64,000 nt of DNA, from positions 434,001 through 498,000 of the forward strand of contig CDRNVI010000044.1 in NCBI GenBank assembly GCA_977017575.1. Direction: 5' to 3'. Shown here in pieces: positions 29,429 through 37,659 of the stretch. Each line of letters begins with the position of its first letter. Position 1 is the first letter of the stretch. The notes beneath the pieces are model-generated. The model was not told where the DNA came from. It did not search any database and saw only the letters and a list, made by a program, of their open reading frames with translations. The stretch comes from Paramoeba atlantica. Taxonomy: Eukaryota; Discosea. A program made the position numbers and the translations under genes.

Positions 29429-29812
29429 CTATACGCTTTCCATCTGCTCTGATGCTGTCGGAGGTGAAGAGTACTTTGACGCACAAAGCGATGTAAGTTT
29501 ATCAACATTGATGCTATTGGAAGGAAGCTCTATACTACGTATACAACTACCGCGAATAAAAACTGGAGATAACATTCGTCGAAACATTGGGTATTCCTCG
29601 GTATCAATTGAAAGTTCTTTCAACCAAACATTAAGCGTTGTATCGACCTTGCCTAGCGTTCCAGGAATCTTCACTCCGTTTTTCAATTGAACAATTATCG
29701 ATTTACCCTGAAGACATGATAACGTTTGTTGAAACAAACTTGTAGGAAGGTCGAATTTAGGGCGATGTGTGCGTTCACGTTTGTTACGCACGTCTTTCGT
29801 ACGCTTTGACAT
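29429..29812 (-). CDS. LSM2: U6 snRNA-associated Sm-like protein LSM2
   Basis: 127 residues from the first true ATG at 29812 (the frame above it starts with TTG). Sm1 motif: IIVQLKNGVKIPGTLGKVD with TLNVWLKEL. Then comes the EYP stretch peculiar to LSM2 (as in KYPHM) and Sm2 FIRGSCIRSIELP, followed by INVDKLTSLC at the position of the LSM2 C-terminal helix. The N-terminal 26 residues are basic. LSM2 is part of the LSM2-8 ring on the U6 snRNA 3' end and of the LSM1-7 ring where that exists; kinetoplastids have the nuclear ring. It lies next to SmD3, SmE and Tat-SF1 genes on the same strand, a clear splicing neighbourhood. Confidence 0.9.
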   Translation of the reverse strand: MSKRTKDVRNKRERTHRPKFDLPTSLFQQTLSCLQGKSIIVQLKNGVKIPGTLGKVDTTLNVWLKELSIDTEEYPMFRRMLSPVFIRGSCIRSIELPSNSINVDKLTSLCASKYSSPPTASEQMESV

Positions 29813-30087
29813 TGGTATGGAACTTGTGATACTAAATTTACACAATTATATTTTTTTTCGGGAGACTGCCGCAGAAATAGTAGAGGATCACACTCATTAT
29901 GTTTGTACATTATACCCTCCTATCCCTGTTTGAAACTTTGTTGAGTAGTAAAGACGAGTTAGGTCGAATCCATCAGAAAATACTTGGTCAAAAACGAATA
30001 CCAATACATAGGAACCCAACATTTGCCTTGAGGCGAAACAGCCGTTTGAAGCCACCCACTCCCACCCTCTCTTCACCCCCACCCTCT

Positions 30088-31713
30088 TCAAAACCCAACA
30101 CGGCTTAAATCCACCGTTTTCCACCGTACCGCGGCGGATTGCATCCTGCCGTACAGCTCACTCGGGGCGCTCGGCGTCTCACACGCCCACGAAACCCCTT
30201 GAGCTCGCATCACGGCTCCCAGGATCCGTAGCGCCTGGGCGAGTTCCCTTTGCTTGACTCGATTGCGCTGCTGACTCATTAAATAGAGCAGGGCGTGTCG
30301 AGAGGCGTAGTGCAGGTCTGTGCGTAAGGCATGGAACTGCACGGTGAGTGTGTTGCGACCCATCTGGGGTTTATCCTCAGCCTGAACCGCCTTTCGCTGC
30401 GACCAGAATAACAGAAAAAATCCCCAGAGGTTTTGAAGAAGAATCCATCGAGGGGCCAACCGACGACGTACCGGGTGAAGGGTGGCATCCGCCACCGCGA
30501 GGTAGATACGACCGAGTTCGTGCACGATCGGAGGCCCTAGAGGGGAGGTGAGGATAAAACGTTTCACAAAGGTATGGCAACGGGCGTAGAAGGCGTCCTG
30601 ATGGGAGGGATCGAAATGGGATAAAATGTTGTGTTGTAGGCTTGTGGCAATGTGGACAGTGCGAGTAAAGGATAGAAGTTCCCAATCCATGCGGCTTAAC
30701 ACAACACGGTCGAGGACGAGCATTTGAAGAGGGGTGAAGTAGAGATCACCGGTGAACCAGTGTGTGAGCAGAGGGCCTCCGAGGTATTCTCGCACGCTTT
30801 CGCGATACGCGGGAGAGCGAGGGCTACAGAAACCAACAAAAAGAGGATTGCACCCCTTGCTCTCCACTGCGCCTTCCCCACCCAAGTCGTAGAGCCGACG
30901 TGAGCTCGGATCACGCAGTACGGTGTATGCAGCTAAAATTTCCTGGTATCGGATAGGGTCTTTTTCCGGAGGAAAGGCAGCGGAGAGTCTTCGGTAGGCA
31001 TCCTCAACTTCCGACGCAGAAGCTTTGCGTGTGATTCCCAATGTTTGGTAGTGGATTTCACCCACCAAACGGTGTTTGCTAAAAAACATTTCGCAGGATC
31101 GGTGCTCAACCTTTTTTGGGGAATATCGTAGGCGGAACAACAAGCGACCACGACGCATTAGTTTATCACGCAATGAATGAAGTTCAACGACCTTGTACGG
31201 AGCACAGTGCCTCCAGTACCCAACAATAGGATCGAAATAATAATATCCTGGACAGAAAATTTGAGTCGCTGCGCCAAAAAGCATATTACCGCAACTTTGT
31301 ATTAGACTCATCGGAATCAGTATGATGGCAATGCAGAAATAGGCCGTCGCTCTTCCAAGTGCATGAAGAAATCGTCCTCGGACCGAGTTGCACACGATGG
31401 AATAACCCATGATGTGTATCAAACTTACGCAATTCGTGGCTGTATACCACGCGGACCAACATAAATTTCGTTGCAAATGTGTTTCTAAACGAAACAGAGG
31501 ACTCAAAGGGGCTCGTAGGTAAAGTTCCTCTTCAGAAACTTCCGAGGATGCAACAGTTGATGCTTTTTCAAGAATTCGTGATTTTGATCGGAATACGTGC
31601 CAGGGAAATCGAGCATGCGTATGATGCCGTAAAGTGTAAAGCATTGTGTTCCATTCGCAGTCCAAACGACTGGAGTAGTTTGCCAAACGGATAAACAACG
31701 GGAGAGAACTCAT
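30088..31713 (-). CDS. Divergent J-domain membrane protein lacking the HPD motif
   Basis: 541 residues, ATG at 31713. N-terminal hydrophobic segments at about residues 85-150 (including YFCIAIILIPMSLIQSCG) indicate membrane anchoring. A J-like domain follows at about residues 220-285: YQTLGITRKASASEVEDAYR ... YQEILAAYTVLRDPSSRRLYD. The catalytic HPD of true J proteins is replaced by FPPEKDP, so it should not stimulate Hsp70 ATPase in the usual way (a type IV or J-like protein). The rest resembles the C-terminal part of the 37660-39861 protein: LTSPLGPPIVHELGRIYL against ESPLGKAVLHLLGSEYI, and a final LAQALRILGAVMRAQGV against MSLLGKYLRSQGEPF. The two are thus paralogues with a DnaJ-X-like half. 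Confidence 0.8.
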   Translation of the reverse strand: MSSLPLFIRLANYSSRLDCEWNTMLYTLRHHTHARFPWHVFRSKSRILEKASTVASSEVSEEELYLRAPLSPLFRLETHLQRNLCWSAWYTATNCVSLIHIMGYSIVCNSVRGRFLHALGRATAYFCIAIILIPMSLIQSCGNMLFGAATQIFCPGYYYFDPIVGYWRHCAPYKVVELHSLRDKLMRRGRLLFRLRYSPKKVEHRSCEMFFSKHRLVGEIHYQTLGITRKASASEVEDAYRRLSAAFPPEKDPIRYQEILAAYTVLRDPSSRRLYDLGGEGAVESKGCNPLFVGFCSPRSPAYRESVREYLGGPLLTHWFTGDLYFTPLQMLVLDRVVLSRMDWELLSFTRTVHIATSLQHNILSHFDPSHQDAFYARCHTFVKRFILTSPLGPPIVHELGRIYLAVADATLHPVRRRLAPRWILLQNLWGFFLLFWSQRKAVQAEDKPQMGRNTLTVQFHALRTDLHYASRHALLYLMSQQRNRVKQRELAQALRILGAVMRAQGVSWACETPSAPSELYGRMQSAAVRWKTVDLSRVGF

Positions 31714-32023
31714 GAGGCACTGTGGGGAGCTCTCAACGAAAAATATGAAAATACGTGTCGATCATGCGTAATCTGCATGTGGTTCGGCTTATAATCCCAT
31801 GTATTTGACAAAGTAATTATTCTTTTTCTATGTTTAGGTTTATAATAGAAACCTCGAAAAGCATTTTAGATAAATTGTACAAGTAAGATATTTTAAACAT
31901 TATAACAACAAAGTAGTTAAACGTAACGTTTCTAACGGCGCAGTCTCGAATACATCAGACTCTCTGATGTTAAATTTTTTAGGATTGCAGTGCAGTACCG
32001 TAAAAGTCGAATAGAAGGATCAA
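31714..32023. other. Gap between the J-like gene and SmD3; no gene
   Basis: About 310 AT-rich bases. They would hold the SmD3 3' UTR and the splice acceptor of the J-like gene. Nothing else recognised. Confidence 0.4.
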
Positions 32024-32293
32024 CTATTTGCCTGCTTCAGATGAAAACAGTGGATGATTACGCAAAATTTCAGGCAGAACAACATATCGAATGCGTCGAC
32101 CACGGACAAATATTTCGGAAGATTTGGTTGATTGCCCATTTTTTGGAAGACAAGTTGCATCCAGAAGAGTAATGTTCATGTTATCTTCAACATGCTTCAC
32201 GCGACCGCGATAATGGTCACCATTCATCAGTTCAACTTCAACTATGTGATCCGCCGCTTCGCGTAAAAGTCGCTCCGGTATGCTGGATGACAT
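32024..32293 (-). CDS. SMD3: Small nuclear ribonucleoprotein SmD3
   Basis: 89 residues, ATG at 32293. IPERLLREAADHIVEVELM corresponds to the SmD3 start (IKVLHEAEGHIVT), then NGDHYRGRVKHVEDNMNITL is the Sm1 motif and EIFVRGRRIRYVVLPEILRN the Sm2 motif with the SmD3-type LPDMLKNAP end. The Arg/Gly tail of animal SmD3 is absent, as is common in protists. It is a core component of the Sm ring on U1, U2, U4 and U5 snRNAs, and in kinetoplastids of the SL RNA particle. A T-rich tract with several AG dinucleotides lies just upstream on the - strand. Confidence 0.93.
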   Translation of the reverse strand: MSSSIPERLLREAADHIVEVELMNGDHYRGRVKHVEDNMNITLLDATCLPKNGQSTKSSEIFVRGRRIRYVVLPEILRNHPLFSSEAGK

Positions 32294-32360
32294 GATAATT
32301 GTTAATGCAAAAAAATAATACTAAAAGAAATACTAAAAGCTTAATTAGTATGTATACAAA

Positions 32361-32492
32361 GACTCTCTTCCATGGTGTTTTGGTGTCCGCCTTGTCGGAT
32401 TATGTATAACTTGATAATAACAAACCAAAATGTATACAAAGAAACCTATCGCATCACGATATGTATCATCACCAAAACACCAGGAGTCTTGT
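32361..32492. repeat. Intergenic inverted repeat between SmD3 and SmE
   Basis: agactctcttccatggtgtt and the facing caccaaaacaccaggagtct form an imperfect stem of about 20 pairs around 85 bases. The sequence tgtatacaaagac/tgtatacaaagaa also occurs twice as a direct repeat inside (32350, 32431). It may be a decayed MITE or a processing structure. Confidence 0.55.
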
Positions 32493-32613
32493 AGGTTACT
32501 ATGAAAAATATTACGAGTGTCCTGGTAAAACGGTCGACAGAGTACAAAAACGCAGAAAACACTAAGAAAATGATTCGATCCGCAGAACTACATAAACTTG
32601 CGTTGGAGCGATA

Positions 32614-32889
32614 TTATACTGGGGTGACCAACACCACGCTATCCCCTTTTAATAAAAGTGTCTCTCCCTGAGAAACTCTGTCTCCGGACTTCCAGACCTC
32701 TACTGGATTGCCCAAAACAAGATTCATGAATTCATCCATGCCAAGAAGTTCACCCTCAAGGCTATAATTCGCACTGTGAAGCCATACGGACACACGTCTC
32801 TGCTGTTGGACCATCTCGAAAAGGACATGAGCTGGATCAGCAAGAGTTAAATCTTGTTCAAAAGCATCCCTTCCGGACATAATTGTCAT
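32614..32889 (-). CDS. SME: Small nuclear ribonucleoprotein SmE
   Basis: 91 residues, ATG at 32889. The VSVWLHSANYSLEGELLGMD and FMNLVLGNPVEVW segments match SmE ([30 protein letters not shown]), and LLLKGDSVVLVTPV matches the Sm2 motif IMLKGDNITLLQ. The spacing between Sm1 and Sm2 is as in SmE, including the extra residues before the second motif. It forms the SmE-F-G subcomplex of the Sm core. It is adjacent to SmD3 upstream of LSM2 and downstream of the Tat-SF1-like gene. Confidence 0.93.
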   Translation of the reverse strand: MTIMSGRDAFEQDLTLADPAHVLFEMVQQQRRVSVWLHSANYSLEGELLGMDEFMNLVLGNPVEVWKSGDRVSQGETLLLKGDSVVLVTPV

Positions 32890-33080
32890 TGAAAGATGAT
32901 TGATAAATTCAAATAAAAGCTCCTACGGCAAAGAGTATGCTGTTTGCTAAGAGAAAAACTAGTTCGGTCCATGAAAAACAGGAAACTTGGGAGTAAAAAA
33001 GAATTACAGAGAGGTAAAGCAAAGAGACTCGACGTATTTTTAAAATATTTCTAACATAGAAGTGTTTTTAATTACAGTTC

Positions 33081-34358
33081 TTAAGATTCAGATTGGATAC
33101 CGGTGAATAGCCTACAATTCAGTGTATGTTTCCCAAGAGGAAATGGAAGCACCACCTTCCTACCTTGAAGAAAACGCATAGCTTCGGAAATATCAGCATG
33201 ATCAAACTTTAAGGTAAGAGTCCTCAATTTTCGGTAATACCGAACACTCACCTCAGTGAAAAGGTGAAATTTAATGTAATTAATAAGAAATTGTGCTATT
33301 ATTTCCTGCTCCGCATGGGAAAAGGGGCGAAGTACAGAATCAGTCAACTCTAGGGAGGGATCGCGATTCGCATTCGAAACAGCTATTCCCATGTTGTCCA
33401 ATGCGATTATTGACCTATGATCACTAGAAAAATTTTCAACTGCATTTTTATTGGAACTGGTATGCTCCTTACCTTGCTTGTGTCGCAATGTTGGGTCAAA
33501 CGCTATTCCCTTTTGGTGAAACTCAGCGATTGAACAAGAAATGCAATATTTTGGGGTTATGTAAGTGCCGTTCAAAAGCTCGACGGCTTGCGCAGCACAT
33601 TCTGGTTTTTGATATGTGATCAGAGCATCTCCATTGCCACCAGAGTACAGTTTAACTTTTTTGGTACGAGTACGTGGATCTCTGCGAAGAGGTCCGACTT
33701 TCTCAAATAAATCAATCAACGTTGGGAGGTCGATCATTGTTGAGTCTTTAGGAAGACCTGAAACGTAGACGTTCGCATTAGCCTTAAGATCAAACCATTC
33801 AGAGGCGGACTTTATTTCTTCAGCTTTTGGGACCTTCTTCGAACTCAACTTACGTCGTTTCGTGCGCTTCACTTCGACGCGTGCTTCGCCGTCTCCGTTT
33901 GGAGCGTCATGAAGGCAGTATTCTTCTCCAGAAATTTCTTTTAAAGCTTTAGCTTCCTCCAAGTTATTTATCTCGTGTTCTCCACATTCAGATGCGAGTA
34001 TGTCGCACGGTTTACAAATATTCGCTATTTTGCAAGCGAGCAGGTACCTTTTAATCTGATCGAAATCTTGAGGACATGATGACGACGTGTCAAGCAGAAA
34101 TTGAAGTAAATCTTTATCCAAAGCTCCTCGTTCCTCATCTACATCCAAAAATTCCTTTTTATTGCCATCAGAAGCATGGTTTAGAACATCCAAAGAAAAA
34201 TTATTATCGGCAAGTACATACCATGCATGCAGAGAATTCGAGTTTATTTTTGATTCTTCGTATTCCCGGATGTCATCGCATGAAAACGGCCCCTCGACCT
34301 TCGGGATGTAATCGCGTCCGATATGATGAAAGTCAATACGAAACCAAAGACGGGTCAT
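33081..34358 (-). CDS. Tat-SF1/CUS2-like U2 snRNP-associated RRM protein
   Basis: 425 residues, ATG at 34358. The RRM at about residues 196-285 begins ANVYVSGLPKDSTMIDLPTL and continues KVKLYSGGNGDALITYQKPE with AAQAVELLNG. The K-x-K-L-Y ... G-D-A-L-x-T-Y signature is that of the first RRM of Tat-SF1/CUS2. These proteins bind SF3B1 and the U2 snRNP before branch-site recognition. A second RRM-like region with a C-terminal UHM-like piece may occupy about residues 340-420 (HLFTEVSVRYYRKLRTLTLKF). The N-terminal 190 residues are acidic/basic and lack motifs; a basic cluster KRTKRRKLSSKK near residues 166-177 looks like a nuclear localisation signal. A role in trans-splicing is inferred from family and neighbours. 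Confidence 0.82.
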   Translation of the reverse strand: MTRLWFRIDFHHIGRDYIPKVEGPFSCDDIREYEESKINSNSLHAWYVLADNNFSLDVLNHASDGNKKEFLDVDEERGALDKDLLQFLLDTSSSCPQDFDQIKRYLLACKIANICKPCDILASECGEHEINNLEEAKALKEISGEEYCLHDAPNGDGEARVEVKRTKRRKLSSKKVPKAEEIKSASEWFDLKANANVYVSGLPKDSTMIDLPTLIDLFEKVGPLRRDPRTRTKKVKLYSGGNGDALITYQKPECAAQAVELLNGTYITPKYCISCSIAEFHQKGIAFDPTLRHKQGKEHTSSNKNAVENFSSDHRSIIALDNMGIAVSNANRDPSLELTDSVLRPFSHAEQEIIAQFLINYIKFHLFTEVSVRYYRKLRTLTLKFDHADISEAMRFLQGRKVVLPFPLGKHTLNCRLFTGIQSES

Positions 34359-36068
34359 GAAAATTCTATGCGTTCTAAAAGCCCCCAGTACAAATTAAAT
34401 TGCTCAATTATCTTCAACCCGATAAAGGTACATTAAAAAGTATGAGTATTTTAGCAAATTAAGAAAACATGTGGAATATTTTAGCAAAGTAAAAATCAGG
34501 AAGAAAGAAGTCTAAGTCAAAATGCTTTTTTCAAGCACAAAAAAGTGAATAAGAGCTAAACTACCATTCATGAATATCTTTTTCTTTCTATTGAGAGAGA
34601 GCCTGGTTTGTAGAGATAGAATGTTCGTAATGTTCAGAATAAGGGATGTAACTGATGGCTTGGATCATGATTTCATCACACAGGGGAAAACAAATTGGCA
34701 TCATGTTAAGAAATCACATTTTGACTCAAAATATCTCAAAATTTTTGAGATATTTTTCAAATAACGTTTTCCATGGAAAACGTTTATAAAACAAATGGGG
34801 GCTCACTCGCAGCCACTCAATTATATAAACCTAATTTCGACAGGTATTATTCACATGTGTGAGGAGTGTTTGCCTAAAAATACGGAATATCAAGTGCATA
34901 CAAGTGTATATCGTTCAGAATAAGGGATGTAACTGATGGCTTGGATCACGGTTTCATCACACAGGGGAAAACAAATTGGCATCATGTTAGGAAACCAGAT
35001 TTTGAGATATTTTTTAAAGGACGTTTTATATGACGAGGTTTCACTCGCAACCACTCAATAATAAATCTAATGACCAAATTCTTGTTACTCTTTGTTGGGG
35101 GTATGCTTTTTTGGTCTGAAAGGGCCTTTTTTGTTCATGAGTGCGTTGATTTTCTGCCCAGACAACCCCTCAACTACGCCATTCGCTCCCGCGTAACCCT
35201 CCTCAACCAGCCCAGACACCCCCACCCGCCGACCCGCCTAGCCACCCCCACCCCCTCCAGCCCCTCTCCCGAGCCATATCCTTGTTACTGGGGGTCAGCA
35301 CAAAAATGGCCAATTCTCTGTTACTGGGGGTCTATTACTGGGAGGTATACGATATACAGTATCGTTCAGAATAAGGGATGTAACTGATGGCTTGGATCAT
35401 GATTTCATCACACAGGGGAAAACAAAATGACATCATGTTGAGTAAGGAAGTAGATTTCTTGATCACTAACATCATAAACATATTTATAATGAGAATAACT
35501 GCAAACGTAAACGCAGAAGAAAAAAATCATGAATTCAGGGATCCCGATTTATACTTCGCTTGTCAGACCCTGAGGTGTCGCCAAAAGAGAAATTCTTATG
35601 CAATAAATTCTTATGGAAGTTACTGTTAGCATATTTTGCTATCTATTGCATATTTTTCTGTTAGCATAAAATGCTCGCATGGCTGTGACAAAAAAATAGG
35701 AACTCAAAAACTCAAACAGCTCTCAAAATACATCCTAATAACGTTTCTACCATGCGATTGCCACTTGGCGCAAGAAAACACTCATCGCCGCGAAGTGGAG
35801 CATGCTCATTGAAAGGAAAGAGGGAAAAACAGATTGCAAAAAATGCGGGAAGAGCAGACGTGACGCGCTGCAAACATTTTCGGGAGACAGAGAAGAGAAT
35901 GAGCTACATTGTATATGAAAGGCTTGTATATGATATCCAAGGAATCTACTTGCAGGGAATATGAAACGTTTCGCCAAAATATGGGGCCTGTAAATGAAAA
36001 AAAGAGTCTCGCAAGCCAACCTCTCGCAAGTAAACGTATTGTTCGCAGAATAACTAAATTCGTAGCTC
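34359..36068. repeat. 1.7-kb gap with three dispersed copies of an 80-base repeat
   Basis: gttcagaataagggatgtaa begins copies at 34634, 34915 and 35362. Each is followed by ctgatggcttggatca and catcacacaggggaaaacaa, with only a few differences over about 80 bases. Copies 1 and 2 also share a downstream cactcgcagccactcaa phrase (34806, 35044). The space between holds C-rich runs and two ttactgggggtc phrases (35284, 35320). No coding frame is convincing; small frames here are short and non-conserved. It may be a family of transposon ends or a tandemly spread small RNA. Confidence 0.75.
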
Positions 36069-37040
36069 TCATACTATCTTAATTGTAGGTTGCGAAAAAG
36101 GATTGTAGGAGCGAATAACTTCTACAGAGGCATCCACCGTAAGCTCGAGTTTGGACGAAAGCTCAGACGCAGTAATAACACCGCGAAGATAATTTCCATG
36201 AAGCCGCAACCTGCATAGCGATTCTGGCAAAGCAGATAAATCTATGTTTCCCCAAAAATGATTTTTCTCAACACAAAGATGTAAAAGTTGTGGCGGAAGT
36301 GACAGAAGAAACAGCTTCCCGCAAAAACAGTTTGAGGATAGGTAGACTCTCTGCACAGCTGAAGGGAGATGAGCCAAATCCAAGGGACCGTCCAGTCGAT
36401 TAACGCTGAGGTCTAACTGGAGAATAAATGATGGCAAAAATTGTAGGAACACATCTCCATTGAACGTGTTCTCCTGTGCTGTGAGCAAAGCAAGTTTAGG
36501 AGGGAGAGAAGTTAAGTCAATATGACCGTCCAATTGATTCGACTGAATTTGCAGAACACGTAATTCCGAAGGAAGTAATGTAAAATCAATTGACCTAGAA
36601 AAAGTATTCCTGCGTAAAAAACAAGTTTGCAAAGATCTATGTCGATCGCTTAGATTTATATCCCCTCCAAGTTCATTATCACTTAAGTCAAGGTAGCGCG
36701 TAGTGCTCGGTAGCCATTCCCAGCTGAGATTACCCCGCAGTACTCTCCGATGCTGATCTCTTAGAAGAGCAATAGAAACCAAATTTCCATTTTCAATCCC
36801 AAATTTTATACCTGCCCAACTTTGTAGAGGCGTTGAAAGCCTCCACGACATATCTTGCGTCGTAATTTTGTGGAAAAATTTGGTCACAGCAAGGGTAATC
36901 GTGCCGTAGCTAGATACTGCTGGCATTTCCGAGTGGCCAGAGGTGACGTCATTGGCTTGATATGTAATGCAATTACAGTAAATAACGAACACCCAATATG
37001 TAATGTTGCAGAACACTGAAAATGTATTACCTGTTCTCAT
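36069..37040 (-). CDS. Secreted or surface leucine-rich-repeat protein, 323 residues
   Basis: ATG at 37040. A hydrophobic N-terminus (about residues 1-30, CNITYWVFVIYCNCITYQA) acts as a signal peptide or anchor. After a linker, about eight LRR units of 22-23 residues start near residue 110: LPSTTRYLDLSDNELGGDI, LPSELRVLQIQSNQLDGHI, LPPKLALLTAQENTFNGDV, LPSFILQLDLSVNRLDGPL, and so on. The LPxxLxxLxLxxNxFxGxx pattern is a plant/kinetoplastid-type extracellular LRR. It probably mediates binding at the cell surface. A short unrelated tail follows the last repeat. It is a member of the same family as 40095-40838 and 51517-52116. Confidence 0.85.
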   Translation of the reverse strand: MRTGNTFSVFCNITYWVFVIYCNCITYQANDVTSGHSEMPAVSSYGTITLAVTKFFHKITTQDMSWRLSTPLQSWAGIKFGIENGNLVSIALLRDQHRRVLRGNLSWEWLPSTTRYLDLSDNELGGDINLSDRHRSLQTCFLRRNTFSRSIDFTLLPSELRVLQIQSNQLDGHIDLTSLPPKLALLTAQENTFNGDVFLQFLPSFILQLDLSVNRLDGPLDLAHLPSAVQRVYLSSNCFCGKLFLLSLPPQLLHLCVEKNHFWGNIDLSALPESLCRLRLHGNYLRGVITASELSSKLELTVDASVEVIRSYNPFSQPTIKIV

Positions 37041-37659
37041 TCTCCAATTTCTCGAAGCAGAAAGAGGTACGAGCGGCGTGCTGAACGGAGTTTCATATAG
37101 GAAAACGTGTAAATAGAAAAAGCTTAATAGTTGAACTGCATGTATTTACCAAATTCTTTCAAATTGTAAAAAGAATGAAAACCAGTTTTCAGGAACGTGA
37201 CCCAAACGCTAGTTTAAGTCACTAGAGCTTTGCATCACTAGCCCATAGAAAATGCGACTGTTTAAACAATATTCTATAAATTTTGAGGACGTACACGCGT
37301 CGATACATAGTATGCATAGGTATGTATCTACAGGTTTGTATATATAACGATCATGAGCAACACATTCATTATAAGGTAACAAATGTATACAACAAGATGT
37401 AAAAATTCACATGCAGAGAAAAATATCTAAACGTGTCAAAAAAAGAATCGTGTTTGGTGCAAAAGTGTCGATAGGTTTCTCAACTTGGACTCAGCTCAAA
37501 TCGCCTTCGAAAGACGTTTCTTTACCATTAAAAAAGAATCCTTCACACTTCCAAAATTTTCTCCGCATTCGATGTGAACGTAGTGAAAAACTTCCGTGCT
37601 CATTGCATCTTCACCATATCCGTCTCCGACCCCGAATTGGAAAGCGGTCCCACACACTG
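37041..37659. other. Gap between LRR and DnaJ genes; no gene
   Basis: No supported frame. AT-rich with a run of tgtatgtatctacaggtttgtatatat near 37320-37345. Likely 5' leader of the LRR gene and 3' UTR of the DnaJ gene. Confidence 0.4.

Noticed and set aside
34634-35435. Spliced-leader RNA genes
   Set aside because: The three repeats do not contain a recognisable kinetoplastid leader exon with following GT, and spacing is irregular.
35070-35629. Short + strand frames
   Set aside because: They lie across the dispersed 80-base repeats, have Pro/Thr-rich or repeat-derived sequence and face the opposite way to the cluster.
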